Below the pieces are notes generated by a model. It was given only the letters and a program-made list of their open reading frames with translations. It was not told the origin of the DNA and did not search any database. Shown here one piece after another: positions 35,640 through 45,907 of a DNA stretch of 64,000 nucleotides. Origin of the DNA: Metabacillus sp. FJAT-52054. GTDB lineage: Bacteria > Bacillota > Bacilli > Bacillales > Bacillaceae. Within the stretch, counting starts at the first letter, position 1; the number at the start of each line of letters is the position of its first letter. The stretch is taken from contig NZ_CP147407.1 of assembly GCF_037201815.1 (NCBI RefSeq), forward strand, positions 1,178,001 to 1,242,000, read 5' to 3'. Both the position numbers and the translations under genes were made by a program.

Positions 35640-35677
35640 AAAAAAGTAAAAAAGCGCCGGCATCATACCGGCGCTCT
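35640..35677 (-). terminator. Terminator after yisQ
   Basis: On the minus strand AGCGCCGG pairs with CCGGCGCT, followed by TTTTTTAC. Confidence 0.88.
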
Positions 35678-35682
35678 CCCAG

Positions 35683-37050
35683 TTAAACCGTCTGCTCCTG
35701 CAGGGCGGTTTTTCCCTTTTCTACGAATCCTTTTGATACCCATTTCCTTGATTTCCATCGGATGTACATCATAATGCCTCTTGTCCACTCATCGAGAATA
35801 AAGGCAATCCATATGCCTGTAAGACCGTAACCGAAGTGAACACCAAGCAGATAGGCGACCGGGACGCTGATCCCCCACATTGAAATCAGTCCCATATACA
35901 CAGGGAATTTCACATCGCCGGCTGCTCTAAGTGCTCCAATGATCACGAGATTAAAGGCTCTGCCGGGCTCGAGTAAAATGGTCAGCAGAATCAGCATGCC
36001 GCCGGTTTGAATGATTTCCTCATTGTTGGTGAATAAATCAAACAGGTTATCTGAGAAGGTGCTCACAATAACCGCCATGAATAAAGAGGCACCAATCGCA
36101 AGGTACAGACTTTTCATGCAGCGTTCATATGCTTCTTCATATTTTTTTGCCCCGACCATTCTGCCAATGAGAATTTGTGTTCCCTGGCTGACGGAGATGC
36201 TGAAAAGAAAGATAAACATCATTAAGTTTTGTGCGTAAATTTTTGTGGTCAATGCCTCAGTTCCGATCTTGGCAATAAAGAAGGTGATGGCCATCTGGGA
36301 CATGTTATAGGCAAGCTGTTCCCCTGCAGAGGGAATTCCGATTTTGAGCAGGTTTTTTAAATGGCTCCATTGGAATGCCAAATTCGATTTTAAAGCCGGG
36401 ATTCTTTTTATAAGGAGTACCGATACAGCGATCAGTCCTAAGACTCTGGAAATCACGGTTGAAACGGCTGCTCCCTGAATACCCATTTCCGGAAAGCCGA
36501 AAGCTCCGAAAATCAGTAAATAGTTCCCGCAAATATTCAGCACGTTCATGCAGATGGTCACGAACATGGTATCCTTCGTATAGCCGTAGCTCCGCAGGAT
36601 CGAGGCACCTGTCATGATTAAAGCTTGAACGAAAATAAATGTGCCGACAATTCCTAAATATTTGTTCCCTTCTTCCAAGAGAGAAGGGGAAAGGTTCATG
36701 ATTTGAAGAATGGGTTTACTAAACGCAAAAAGAACGATGCTGACCAGCAGTCCTATTATTAAATTGGCAATTACCGACATAATCGCCACATCTTTAGCAG
36801 CTTGTTCTTTCCCGGCTCCAATATTCTGTGTTATTAAGATGACGGACCCTGTTGCAATAAATCCGAACATGACAATCACCAGGTTTAAAATCTGATTAGC
36901 CACGCCCGCTGCTGCCACTGAATCATCTGTATATTGGCTCAGCATAAATGTGTCGGCGTTTCCCATTAGCATATGAAGAAAAATTTCAATGAAAATCGGC
37001 CATGTTAAAGCAAATAAAGTTAATTGTTTTTTATCTATATTTTTAGTCAA
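35683..37050 (-). CDS. yisQ: MATE-family efflux protein YisQ
   Basis: A twelve-segment multidrug and toxic-compound extrusion protein (455 residues). Family features are TWPIFIEIFLHMLMGNADTF at the N-terminus, the paired-domain repeat starting again at GIPSAGEQLAYNMSQ, and GTQILIGRMVGAK. It corresponds to B. subtilis YisQ by sequence type and by being divergent from yisR. The substrate is unknown. The start is ATG at 37050 behind GGGGAGGAA. Confidence 0.9.
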   Translation of the reverse strand: MTKNIDKKQLTLFALTWPIFIEIFLHMLMGNADTFMLSQYTDDSVAAAGVANQILNLVIVMFGFIATGSVILITQNIGAGKEQAAKDVAIMSVIANLIIGLLVSIVLFAFSKPILQIMNLSPSLLEEGNKYLGIVGTFIFVQALIMTGASILRSYGYTKDTMFVTICMNVLNICGNYLLIFGAFGFPEMGIQGAAVSTVISRVLGLIAVSVLLIKRIPALKSNLAFQWSHLKNLLKIGIPSAGEQLAYNMSQMAITFFIAKIGTEALTTKIYAQNLMMFIFLFSISVSQGTQILIGRMVGAKKYEEAYERCMKSLYLAIGASLFMAVIVSTFSDNLFDLFTNNEEIIQTGGMLILLTILLEPGRAFNLVIIGALRAAGDVKFPVYMGLISMWGISVPVAYLLGVHFGYGLTGIWIAFILDEWTRGIMMYIRWKSRKWVSKGFVEKGKTALQEQTV

Positions 37051-37174
37051 TCTGTATTCCTCCCCTGCTGTATATAATACAGCGATTCCTAGTTTACAGC
37101 GGCTGGATTATAATAGAAAGAGAGCAAACCGATTAAACTTGGAAAAATACGACCTGAGAGGGGCTTGCTATTGT

Positions 37175-38041
37175 ATGTCTTTTCTGACTTTTCATATTCC
37201 GCCGTTCCCAACCTTTATAAAAGGCGGCCAATTTTCGTTTAAAGCAGGAAACCGCCATTTTAAAAGAACATTCAGTGTATTTGACATGCTGTATGTGAAG
37301 AAAGGTGAACTGCATATGACGGAGAATGGAGTTCCTTATAGTGTGAGGGATGGAGAATACTTGGTTCTGATTCCGGGCCGGGAGCATTATGGCCATCGGG
37401 AAAGTACAGTGAATACAGAGGTTTATTGGCTGCATTTTAAAGCCGAAGGGGAATTTGGTGTCCATCATGAGGGGCATGACAACTGGCTAGATGCACAAAA
37501 AAAAGAGGCTGATTTTGAACAGCCTGCTGAATATCAATTTCGGATCAGGCAAAAGGCTCGGCTGGAACATCCGCTGGCGGCGGAAAAACTGCTTGAAAAC
37601 CTGCTGAGCATTACAAGCCAGTCCGCTGATTTCCCTCTTAGGCAGCAGCTGTATTTTCAGGAATTGATGGTTCATCTGCAAAAAGAGGCACTTAATATTC
37701 CGACAGCTGCCGAACAGGTAACAAATGAAGCCATCCAGTTTTTACAGGCACATTATCATAAGGAAATCAGGATGGAGGACCTGTCGAGGAACATTCTTTT
37801 TCATCAGGATTACATCACCCGCTGCATGCAAAAAACTCTTGGGCTAACTCCGTCACAGTATTTAAACCAATACCGGCTTTCACAGGCGAAGAGGCTTCTA
37901 GCTACCACAGATGATAAGATTGCATCCATTGCAGCAGAAACGGGAATCATGGATGCCACCTACTTTTCAAAGCTGTTTCGCAAAACCGAGGGCATGACAC
38001 CGAATGAGTATCGGAAGGTGATAAACCGGCTGCGGGATTGA
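37175..38041 (+). CDS. yisR: AraC-family regulator YisR
   Basis: A regulator of 288 residues: an N-terminal cupin-like sensing domain (about 1-160, with VFDMLYVKKGEL and LIPGREHYGH) and a C-terminal pair of AraC helix-turn-helices (FLQAHYHKEIRMEDLS to FSKLFRKTEGMTPNEYR). The start at 37175 begins MSFLTFHIPPFPTFIKGG, as in YisR. An upstream open stretch to 36989 overlaps yisQ and lacks a site. Being divergent from yisQ, it may control that pump. Confidence 0.9.
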   Translation: MSFLTFHIPPFPTFIKGGQFSFKAGNRHFKRTFSVFDMLYVKKGELHMTENGVPYSVRDGEYLVLIPGREHYGHRESTVNTEVYWLHFKAEGEFGVHHEGHDNWLDAQKKEADFEQPAEYQFRIRQKARLEHPLAAEKLLENLLSITSQSADFPLRQQLYFQELMVHLQKEALNIPTAAEQVTNEAIQFLQAHYHKEIRMEDLSRNILFHQDYITRCMQKTLGLTPSQYLNQYRLSQAKRLLATTDDKIASIAAETGIMDATYFSKLFRKTEGMTPNEYRKVINRLRD

Positions 38042-38092
38042 GAGTTCAGGAATCGGGATTGCAGGAAAAACGCAGATCCCACAAATTCAAAA

Positions 38093-38129
38093 TATAAAAA
38101 AAGCCCGGACAATGTAGTCCGGGCGTTTT
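38093..38129. terminator. Two-way terminator between yisR and the OYE gene
   Basis: GCCCGGAC pairs with GTCCGGGC around AATGTA, with A/T runs on both sides. It suits the convergent genes. Confidence 0.9.
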
Positions 38130-38133
38130 CTGC

Positions 38134-39189
38134 TTAAACGAGTTCAAGCAGGTGTTTTTTAGGTTCATAAGGGGTTAATTCTTTTCCTTCTCTTACTTTT
38201 TGCAGGAAATCAGGATTAGCGATTAGCGGGCGTCCGAATGCTGCAACATCCATAACGCCTTTTTCCAGCATGGCTTCTGCTTTATCAGCATCCAGGCTGC
38301 CTACTCCGATGATTGGACCGTCCCAATATTTTCTTGCCAAATCATAAAGTGTTTGGTTTTCAGCAATGTGTTCCTCTGCATCCATGATGGATGGGTGAAT
38401 AATTTGAATACCGGTTTCTTTGAAAGCTTCAGTATACGTTCTCATCGCTTCATCTGCGTCTTCCCATCGATAATCGGGAGCGTCTACTTTGTGGGCGGAG
38501 AAGCGGATGATCGTGCGGTCTGCGCCGATTTCATCAATTACTGCACGGATTACTTGCTTCATAAACGTCAGTCTTTCGGCAAGCTCTCCGCCGTATTCAT
38601 CTTCGCGCTTATTGGATTGATAACTGTTGAACTGATCAATCAAGTAGCCGTGGGCGCCATGTATTTCAACTCCGTCAAAGCCAGCTTCGATCGCATTTTT
38701 TGCTGCTTGGGCATACTGTCCGACTACTTTTTGGACATCTTCTTTGGAAAGTTCTTCAGGCACGGCATATGGTTTGCGGAAGCGCGGCACCTGGCCCTCT
38801 GCTGCAATCGCAGACGGTGCTTCAGGTGTTTGCCCGACAATCAATTCAGGATGGCTCAAGCGGCCAACGTGCCAGATTTGGGCAGCAATCGTTCCGCCTT
38901 CTTTATGAACAGCTTCGGTCACTTTTTTCCAGCCTTCGATCTGTTCTTGTGTAAAGAGCCCCGGTACGCCAGGGTTGCCTTTTGCACGGCTGCTGATCAC
39001 AACACCCTCTGTAATAATAAGGCCAATGCCATCCTCTGCGCGTTTTCGGTAATATTCCGCTACCTCCGGACCTGGAACTCCTGTCTCATCATTAGAAAAA
39101 GAACGGGTCATCGGTGCCATGGCAGAGCGGGTTTTTAATTCAAATGCTCCAATTTTTACAGGTTCGAACAATTTATTATAAGAAGCCAT
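38134..39189 (-). CDS. NADH:flavin oxidoreductase (Old Yellow Enzyme family)
   Basis: An FMN-dependent TIM-barrel ene-reductase of 351 residues. Recognisable parts are FEPVKIGAFELKTRSAMAPM, AQIWHVGRLSHP, the substrate-binding HGAHGYLIDQF and GVGSLDADKAEAML near the FMN phosphate site. The length and motifs fit classical OYE (NemA-like) rather than the YqjM group. The natural substrate is not predictable. Monocistronic, with AAGGGAGATGTAAT before the start. Confidence 0.9.
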   Translation of the reverse strand: MASYNKLFEPVKIGAFELKTRSAMAPMTRSFSNDETGVPGPEVAEYYRKRAEDGIGLIITEGVVISSRAKGNPGVPGLFTQEQIEGWKKVTEAVHKEGGTIAAQIWHVGRLSHPELIVGQTPEAPSAIAAEGQVPRFRKPYAVPEELSKEDVQKVVGQYAQAAKNAIEAGFDGVEIHGAHGYLIDQFNSYQSNKREDEYGGELAERLTFMKQVIRAVIDEIGADRTIIRFSAHKVDAPDYRWEDADEAMRTYTEAFKETGIQIIHPSIMDAEEHIAENQTLYDLARKYWDGPIIGVGSLDADKAEAMLEKGVMDVAAFGRPLIANPDFLQKVREGKELTPYEPKKHLLELV

Positions 39190-39320
39190 TAATATTACAT
39201 CTCCCTTTTTAAAAAGAATTACTCAATTAGTGTAGCAGGGAGATATCTCTAATCCAAATATTTTGATTTTAGAGGGAATATCGGGGAGGCTGGAGAAATA
39301 AAGGGGGGAGGTGATGGATC

Positions 39321-39872
39321 ATGATTGCTGCAGGGAAAAAAGTAAAGCTGAGCTGGATTGACGAACAGGATTATGAAGAGCTGTATCTTTTAAAATATGG
39401 GGAAGCGAATCCTGAATGGAAGAAGTGGGATGCACCGTATTTTCCACTTGAAAGAAAAACATTTGAGGGTTATAAACGGCAAATGGCTGAAAAGCCTGCA
39501 TGTATGGAAGCTAAAATTACAGCAGACATGCAGCTGATAGGAACTGTAGCATACTATTGGGAGCACGAACCTTCAAATTGGCTGGAGGCTGGAATCGTGA
39601 TTTACCATCCGGATTTCTGGAACGGAGGGTACGGATCGGAAGCTTTAAACCTGTGGATTGAAAATTTATTTACTTCAATGCCGATTCCAAGGGTCGGTAT
39701 CACGACGTGGTCAGGCAATGAACGCATGATGCACACCGCTGCAAAACAGGGGATGAAGCTAGAGGGCAGGATGAGAAAATGCAGACTGTACAACGGTGAA
39801 TATTACGATTCCATCAGAATGGGTATATTAAGAGAAGAATGGGACGCCCGCAAAAGCAGAAGTCTTTCATAG
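39321..39872 (+). CDS. GNAT-family N-acetyltransferase
   Basis: A 183-residue RimJ/RimL-type acetyltransferase. The acetyl-CoA site is the FWNGGYGSEAL loop (about residues 95-105), followed by ITTWSGNERMMHTAAKQGM, a standard motif of this group. The acceptor is unknown. The start is preceded by GGGAGGTGATGGATC. Confidence 0.85.
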   Translation: MIAAGKKVKLSWIDEQDYEELYLLKYGEANPEWKKWDAPYFPLERKTFEGYKRQMAEKPACMEAKITADMQLIGTVAYYWEHEPSNWLEAGIVIYHPDFWNGGYGSEALNLWIENLFTSMPIPRVGITTWSGNERMMHTAAKQGMKLEGRMRKCRLYNGEYYDSIRMGILREEWDARKSRSLS

Positions 39873-39885
39873 GCTTCTTTTTTTC
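39858..39885 (+). terminator. Terminator overlapping the end of the GNAT gene
   Basis: AGAAGTC pairs with GGCTTCT (one T-G pair) around TTTCATA, followed by six T. The stop codon is inside the stem-loop. Confidence 0.6.
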
Positions 39886-39994
39886 TATTATTCTGGAATA
39901 ACCTTATAAGGAGCAATCGGTATTTCGTTTGTTATCCATAAATGTCCAGATGGCGCACCTGAATGTTTAAATAGAAGGGAGATTGGGTTTGTTT

Positions 39995-40022
39995 TTGGAA
40001 AAAAAATAAATTTTCATATAAT
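39995..40022 (+). promoter_or_regulatory. SigA promoter of the amino acid permease gene
   Basis: TTGGAA, 16 bp, TATAAT. Confidence 0.55.
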
Positions 40023-40059
40023 ACTAAATAATGATAAAATAGGAGAGGTTTATTTAAGA

Positions 40060-40073
40060 TGTTATCGCTTACA
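40060..40073 (+). promoter_or_regulatory. cre site (CcpA) before the amino acid permease gene
   Basis: TGTTATCGCTTACA matches the consensus TGWNANCGNTNWCA at every position. It lies between the promoter and the start codon (40089), where CcpA binding would block transcription. Confidence 0.65.
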
Positions 40074-40088
40074 TAGAAGGAGGATCCC

Positions 40089-41495
40089 ATGTCAGAACAG
40101 CGTCATGAACTAAAAAAAGAATTAAAAGACAGACATATTTTAATGATTGCCCTTGGAGGGGTAATCGGTACAGGATTATTCTTGAGCACCGGGTTTACAA
40201 TTGGCGAGGCTGGCCCCGGGGGAGCTATTCTTGCTTACCTGATTGGCGGATTTGTCATGTACTTGACAATGCTTTGCCTTGGTGAATTGGCGGTTGCACT
40301 TCCGCATGTAGGATCCTATCAAAAATATGCAACAAAGTTTATCTCACCCGGAGCAGGTTATGTAGTGGGATGGATGGGCTGGCTGAACTGGTCGGTCACC
40401 GTCGGTTTAGAACTGCTAACCGTGAGTATATTGATGAAACGGTGGTTTCCGGATGTTCCGGCATGGATTTGGTGCATCATATTTGCTGTCCTGCTATTCA
40501 GCATTAACGCGCTATCCTCAAAAAGCTTTGCTGAAGTAGAATTCTGGTTTGCAAGTATAAAAATTATAACGGTTCTTGCATTTATCTTATTAGGAGGAGC
40601 AGCTATGTTTGGTTTGCTCCAGATGGGCGGAGGCGATCCTGCACCATTTTTCAGCAATTACACAGATCAAGGAGGTCTGTTTCCGAATGGTCTTGCTGCC
40701 GTTTTAATCACTATGATTAGTGTTAACTTTGCTTTTCAGGGAACTGAACTTGTAGGAATCGCAGCGGGAGAAAGTAAAAATCCAGAAAAAACGATCCCAA
40801 AAGCTATTAATAACACAGCATGGCGGATTTTGATTTTCTTTATTCTTTCTGTTTTTGTATTGGCAGGACTGTTTCCGTGGAAGGAAGCAGGCGTTATGGA
40901 AAGCCCGTTTGTCGTTGTATTTGATAAAATCGGGATCCCATATGCTGCCGATATTATGAACTTTGTTATTATTACCGCTGTCTTGTCAGTTGCAAATTCC
41001 GGATTATATGCAACATCACGCATGCTTTGGTCAATGTCCCAAGAAGGGATGATCAATAAAAGATTCGGGAAACTGAGTAAAAGAGGAGTTCCAATCAATG
41101 CTTTGATTGCCAGCATGGTAGTTGGCTGTCTATGCCTGCTATGCGGATTTTTTGCAGAAGATACGGTGTACTTATGGCTGCTATCCATAGCAGGATTTGG
41201 AGCGGTATTCGTTTGGGCATCGATTGCGCTTTCCAATTACATGGGAAGAAAATCATTTTTGAAAAAAGGCGGAAATATTGAGGAGTTAAAATTTAAAACT
41301 CCGCTCTATCCAATTGTCCCTCTGACAGCACTGGCAGCGAATGTTCTTGTTATGATCAGTCTTGCCTTTATCCCAGATCAAAGGATGGCCCTTTACTGCG
41401 GAATTCCTTTCTTAGTCGCCTGTGCCTTATATTACCGTTTTTACGCAAAGGGCAAAATGGAGAGGAAAGGTTTCGGAGAAGGAGAAAATCTATAG
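40089..41495 (+). CDS. RocE/RocC-like amino acid permease
   Basis: A twelve-segment APC-family amino acid permease (468 residues). The N-terminal LKDRHILMIALGGVIGTGLF and the block FQGTELVGIAAGESKNPEKT are closest, from memory, to B. subtilis RocE and RocC (arginine/ornithine uptake), including the region ending LYCGIPFLV. AAGGAGGATCCC precedes the start. A perfect cre upstream suggests carbon control. rocD, the matching catabolic gene, is 21 kb away and has a cre-like site of its own. Confidence 0.85.
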   Translation: MSEQRHELKKELKDRHILMIALGGVIGTGLFLSTGFTIGEAGPGGAILAYLIGGFVMYLTMLCLGELAVALPHVGSYQKYATKFISPGAGYVVGWMGWLNWSVTVGLELLTVSILMKRWFPDVPAWIWCIIFAVLLFSINALSSKSFAEVEFWFASIKIITVLAFILLGGAAMFGLLQMGGGDPAPFFSNYTDQGGLFPNGLAAVLITMISVNFAFQGTELVGIAAGESKNPEKTIPKAINNTAWRILIFFILSVFVLAGLFPWKEAGVMESPFVVVFDKIGIPYAADIMNFVIITAVLSVANSGLYATSRMLWSMSQEGMINKRFGKLSKRGVPINALIASMVVGCLCLLCGFFAEDTVYLWLLSIAGFGAVFVWASIALSNYMGRKSFLKKGGNIEELKFKTPLYPIVPLTALAANVLVMISLAFIPDQRMALYCGIPFLVACALYYRFYAKGKMERKGFGEGENL

Positions 41496-41573
41496 GTATT
41501 TGTTAAAAGAAAAATTGGAAGAGGGTCAGCCCCTTTCCCATCAAGAAGGATTTTCCCGCCCAATATCATAAAT

Positions 41574-41610
41574 AAAGGAAAAAGGACCCATCGCGGGTCC
41601 TTTTTCCTTT
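41574..41610. terminator. Two-way terminator, 16-bp perfect stem
   Basis: AAAGGAAAAAGGACCC pairs without mismatch with GGGTCCTTTTTCCTTT. It ends the permease gene and the convergent esterase gene. Confidence 0.93.
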
Positions 41611-42376
41611 AATCAAACAAATACCGCAATATCTCAGGAAGTCTTGCTCTCCATGCAGATTCATGATGAATTCCGCCATCGGCAATCTCAAACCGGCAAT
41701 CTCTTACTTTCCTTTTCATAATTTCATAAACTGGAAGGCTTGAATCTATATAGGTTTGGGCGTTAATAATCGTGGTTTCTTCAGCTGTTCCAACGTCCAT
41801 ATAAAATTTTTCTGCTAAGCTTAAATCACTGCTGCGGATTTTTTCTTCCATCTCAGACTGGTTAAACCAATAAGCAGAGGAGAGGGAAGCTGCTCTTTTG
41901 AAAATTTCCGGATACTCGCAAAAGGCATAAGTTGTAATGTGGCCGCCCATTGAGCTTCCCATCATGACGGATTCTTCCGGAATCGTTGGATAGTTCGCAT
42001 CAATCATCGGCTTGAATTCTTCAGCGAAAAACCGAACATACTCCTTGCCTTCTCCACCCAGCTCTTCATCTACCTTAAACAGGCGCTTTCCAAGACCTGG
42101 GCTGACCCACGGACCGTATTCATTAAACCGGCCAAAGCGTTCTTCATTGCAGTCGATGCCAGCCACGATGATCTCAAGCCCTATATCTGCGAGTACATCA
42201 GCGACTCCCCAGGAAACGCCATAGCCTGCATCTTCATCCCGAAACAAATTCTGTCCGTCATGCATATACAAAACGGGATATCTTTTGCCGGAGGTCTTGA
42301 AGTCATCCGGCAAATACATACGAACCATTCTTTTTCTATTAAAGGGAGTGAGGGTGATTTCAAATGTTTCGAGCAT
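41609..42376 (-). CDS. Esterase-D-type alpha/beta hydrolase
   Basis: A cytoplasmic hydrolase of 255 residues in the esterase D family: PVLYMHDGQNLF near the N-terminus, the nucleophile elbow MGSSMGGH (Ser at about residue 140), and a late histidine in GGIHHESAW. It starts 3 bp after the neopullulanase gene behind AAGGAGAGATAAGGG, so the two form an operon. A role in handling acylated or modified sugars is a guess from the context. Confidence 0.82.
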   Translation of the reverse strand: MLETFEITLTPFNRKRMVRMYLPDDFKTSGKRYPVLYMHDGQNLFRDEDAGYGVSWGVADVLADIGLEIIVAGIDCNEERFGRFNEYGPWVSPGLGKRLFKVDEELGGEGKEYVRFFAEEFKPMIDANYPTIPEESVMMGSSMGGHITTYAFCEYPEIFKRAASLSSAYWFNQSEMEEKIRSSDLSLAEKFYMDVGTAEETTIINAQTYIDSSLPVYEIMKRKVRDCRFEIADGGIHHESAWRARLPEILRYLFD

Positions 42377-42379
42377 CCC

Positions 42380-44181
<1,802 letters not shown>

Positions 44182-44196
44182 ATTTAAGATAATTAA

Positions 44197-44225
44197 AGAT
44201 TAGGTGAAAGCACTGTTAATGTCAA
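44197..44225 (-). promoter_or_regulatory. SigA promoter of the neopullulanase-esterase operon
   Basis: The minus strand reads TTGACA, 17 bp, TAATCT, with the 20-bp palindrome just downstream. Confidence 0.65.
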
Positions 44226-44270
44226 TTATGGATGATTTTAAAAAATGTGCAAAAGTTATGAAAAAAATGC

Positions 44271-44298
44271 TTGTCAAAACCCAAATAGGCGCTATAAT
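44271..44298 (+). promoter_or_regulatory. SigA promoter of the mdxEFG operon
   Basis: TTGTCA, 16 bp, TATAAT. It is followed by a cluster of operator-like sites. Confidence 0.75.
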
Positions 44299-44310
44299 AA
44301 GATTTAGGTT

Positions 44311-44387
44311 GTGCAATCGTTTTCACAGAAATGCAAGCGCTTAAGTGAAAGCGTTATATTTTGAACAGACCGTGCAAACGCTTGTAC
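44311..44387 (+). promoter_or_regulatory. Cluster of LacI/CcpA-type operators before mdxE
   Basis: Four similar sites follow the promoter: GTGCAATCGTTTTCAC (44311), TGCAAGCGCTTAA (44332), GTGAAAGCGTTATA (44345) and GTGCAAACGCTTGTAC (44372). The spacings of 21, 13 and 27 bp suggest cooperative binding by the LacI-type regulator and/or CcpA. Confidence 0.6.
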
Positions 44388-44435
44388 ATACTACTACTAC
44401 TTTTTTACTAGACAACAATATTAGGAGGGGTCAGA

Positions 44436-45713
44436 ATGAAGAAAGTCATGTCCTTATTCATGATGGTAATTCTTCTTATCGGCGTATTGGCTGCTTGCGG
44501 TCCAGACGCGAAAAAGGGAGCATCAACGGAAGGCAATAACGAGAAATCCGGAGAAGCAGCAAAACCGGAAAAACTAATTGTTTGGGAAGATAAAGATAAA
44601 TCCAAATGGCTAGAAAAAGCCGCTGCTGATTTTGAAAAAGAAAACGGTATCAAAATTGAGTTTAAAGAAGTTGAAATGGCAACAAAAATGCGTGATCAGC
44701 TTCGTCTTGACGGACCAGCTGGAACAGGTCCTGACGTAGTAACACTTCCGCATGACCAAATCGGCCAGGTAGCAACAGAAGGTCTGATTGCACCGCTTAC
44801 TGTAGACAAAGCAGTAACAGATGCGTTCACTGAATCTTCTATTACATCTCAAACTTACGACGGCAAACTATACGGACTTCCAAAGTCTACTGAAACTCCA
44901 GTACTTATCTATAACAAAGCATTAGCAACTGAAGTGCCTGCAACAATGGAAGATCTTCAAGCGAAAGCAAAAGAACTTACAACTGGCGGCAAATACGGCT
45001 TCCTTGCTTTATTCGATAACTTCTACTTTGCAAACGCTGTTATTGGCGGTATGGGTGGTTATGTATTCGGTGAAGAAGGCGGCAAGCCAAATCCGAAAGA
45101 TCTTGGACTTAACAATGATGGCGCTGTTAAAGGTGCAGAATTCATTCAAACTTTCTACACAGACGGTCTTTTCCCTAAAGGAATCATCGGTGAAAATGGC
45201 GGATCTGCTCTTGACGGACTTTTCAATGAGGGCAAAGCCGCTTACGTAATGAACGGACCATGGGCATTCCAATCTTATAAAGATTCTGGAATTGACATTG
45301 GTGTAGCACCGCTTCCAAAATTCGCAAACGGCGAACCTATGAAAACTTTCGTTGGTGTTAAAGGATGGCATGTAAGTGCATTCTCTAAAAACCAGGAATG
45401 GGCAACTAAATTCGTTGAGTATGTAACAAGCGAAGATGTAGCAAAAGCACGTTATGAGCAAACGTTTGAAATTCCTCCGGTAAAAGCACTTGCTGAGGAT
45501 CCAATCATTGCTGATAATCCAGAAGCTAAAGCAGTAGCAGATCAATCTGCTGTAGGTATCCCAATGCCTAACATCCCAGAAATGGGTGAAGTATGGAAGC
45601 CAATGGCTGACAACCTTCAAACACTTGTAACAGGCAAAACAGAGCCGAAAGCTTCTCTTGATGCGGCTACAAAAGCAATCGAGCAAAACATTACAGCGAA
45701 CCACTCTAAATAA
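44436..45713 (+). CDS. mdxE: Maltodextrin-binding lipoprotein MdxE
   Basis: An extracellular solute-binding lipoprotein (425 residues). The signal peptide ends in the lipobox VLAACG (Cys22), followed by a polar linker and the MalE-type two-lobed fold (KLIVWEDKDKSKWLEKAA, AYVMNGPWAFQSYKDSG, KTFVGVKGWHVSAFS). It captures maltodextrins for the permease MdxFG. AGGAGGGG precedes the start. A strong stem-loop after the stop should let more binding protein than permease be made. Confidence 0.94.
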   Translation: MKKVMSLFMMVILLIGVLAACGPDAKKGASTEGNNEKSGEAAKPEKLIVWEDKDKSKWLEKAAADFEKENGIKIEFKEVEMATKMRDQLRLDGPAGTGPDVVTLPHDQIGQVATEGLIAPLTVDKAVTDAFTESSITSQTYDGKLYGLPKSTETPVLIYNKALATEVPATMEDLQAKAKELTTGGKYGFLALFDNFYFANAVIGGMGGYVFGEEGGKPNPKDLGLNNDGAVKGAEFIQTFYTDGLFPKGIIGENGGSALDGLFNEGKAAYVMNGPWAFQSYKDSGIDIGVAPLPKFANGEPMKTFVGVKGWHVSAFSKNQEWATKFVEYVTSEDVAKARYEQTFEIPPVKALAEDPIIADNPEAKAVADQSAVGIPMPNIPEMGEVWKPMADNLQTLVTGKTEPKASLDAATKAIEQNITANHSK

Positions 45714-45724
45714 GCATGACTTGA

Positions 45725-45757
45725 GAAGTAGTACCTCTGTCCAGGGGTACTGCTTCC
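45725..45757 (+). terminator. Attenuating stem-loop between mdxE and mdxF
   Basis: GAAGTAGTACC pairs with GGTACTGCTTC (11 bp, one T-G pair), followed by a C/T-rich stretch, not a clean T run. It is probably a partial terminator or 3'-end protector that keeps mdxE mRNA more abundant. The rest of the 194-bp gap holds nothing else evident. Confidence 0.65.
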
Positions 45758-45907
45758 TTTCCTAAAAAGGATAAAGAAAGCGGAGCAGGCTTTTAAGAAG
45801 CGGTAAATCAGCAAAGATTACTGTTTCCTAAGAGCCTGGCTCTTCCAAAGAATGATCAGTCAGCAGCAGGCAACCGTGTTCTGCTAGAAAGAAAGGGGAA
45901 TACCGAC

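Noticed and set aside
38353..39138. 261-codon plus-strand frame opposite the Old Yellow Enzyme gene
   Set aside because: The opposite strand encodes a clear OYE; this frame is Phe/Cys-rich with no recognisable domain.
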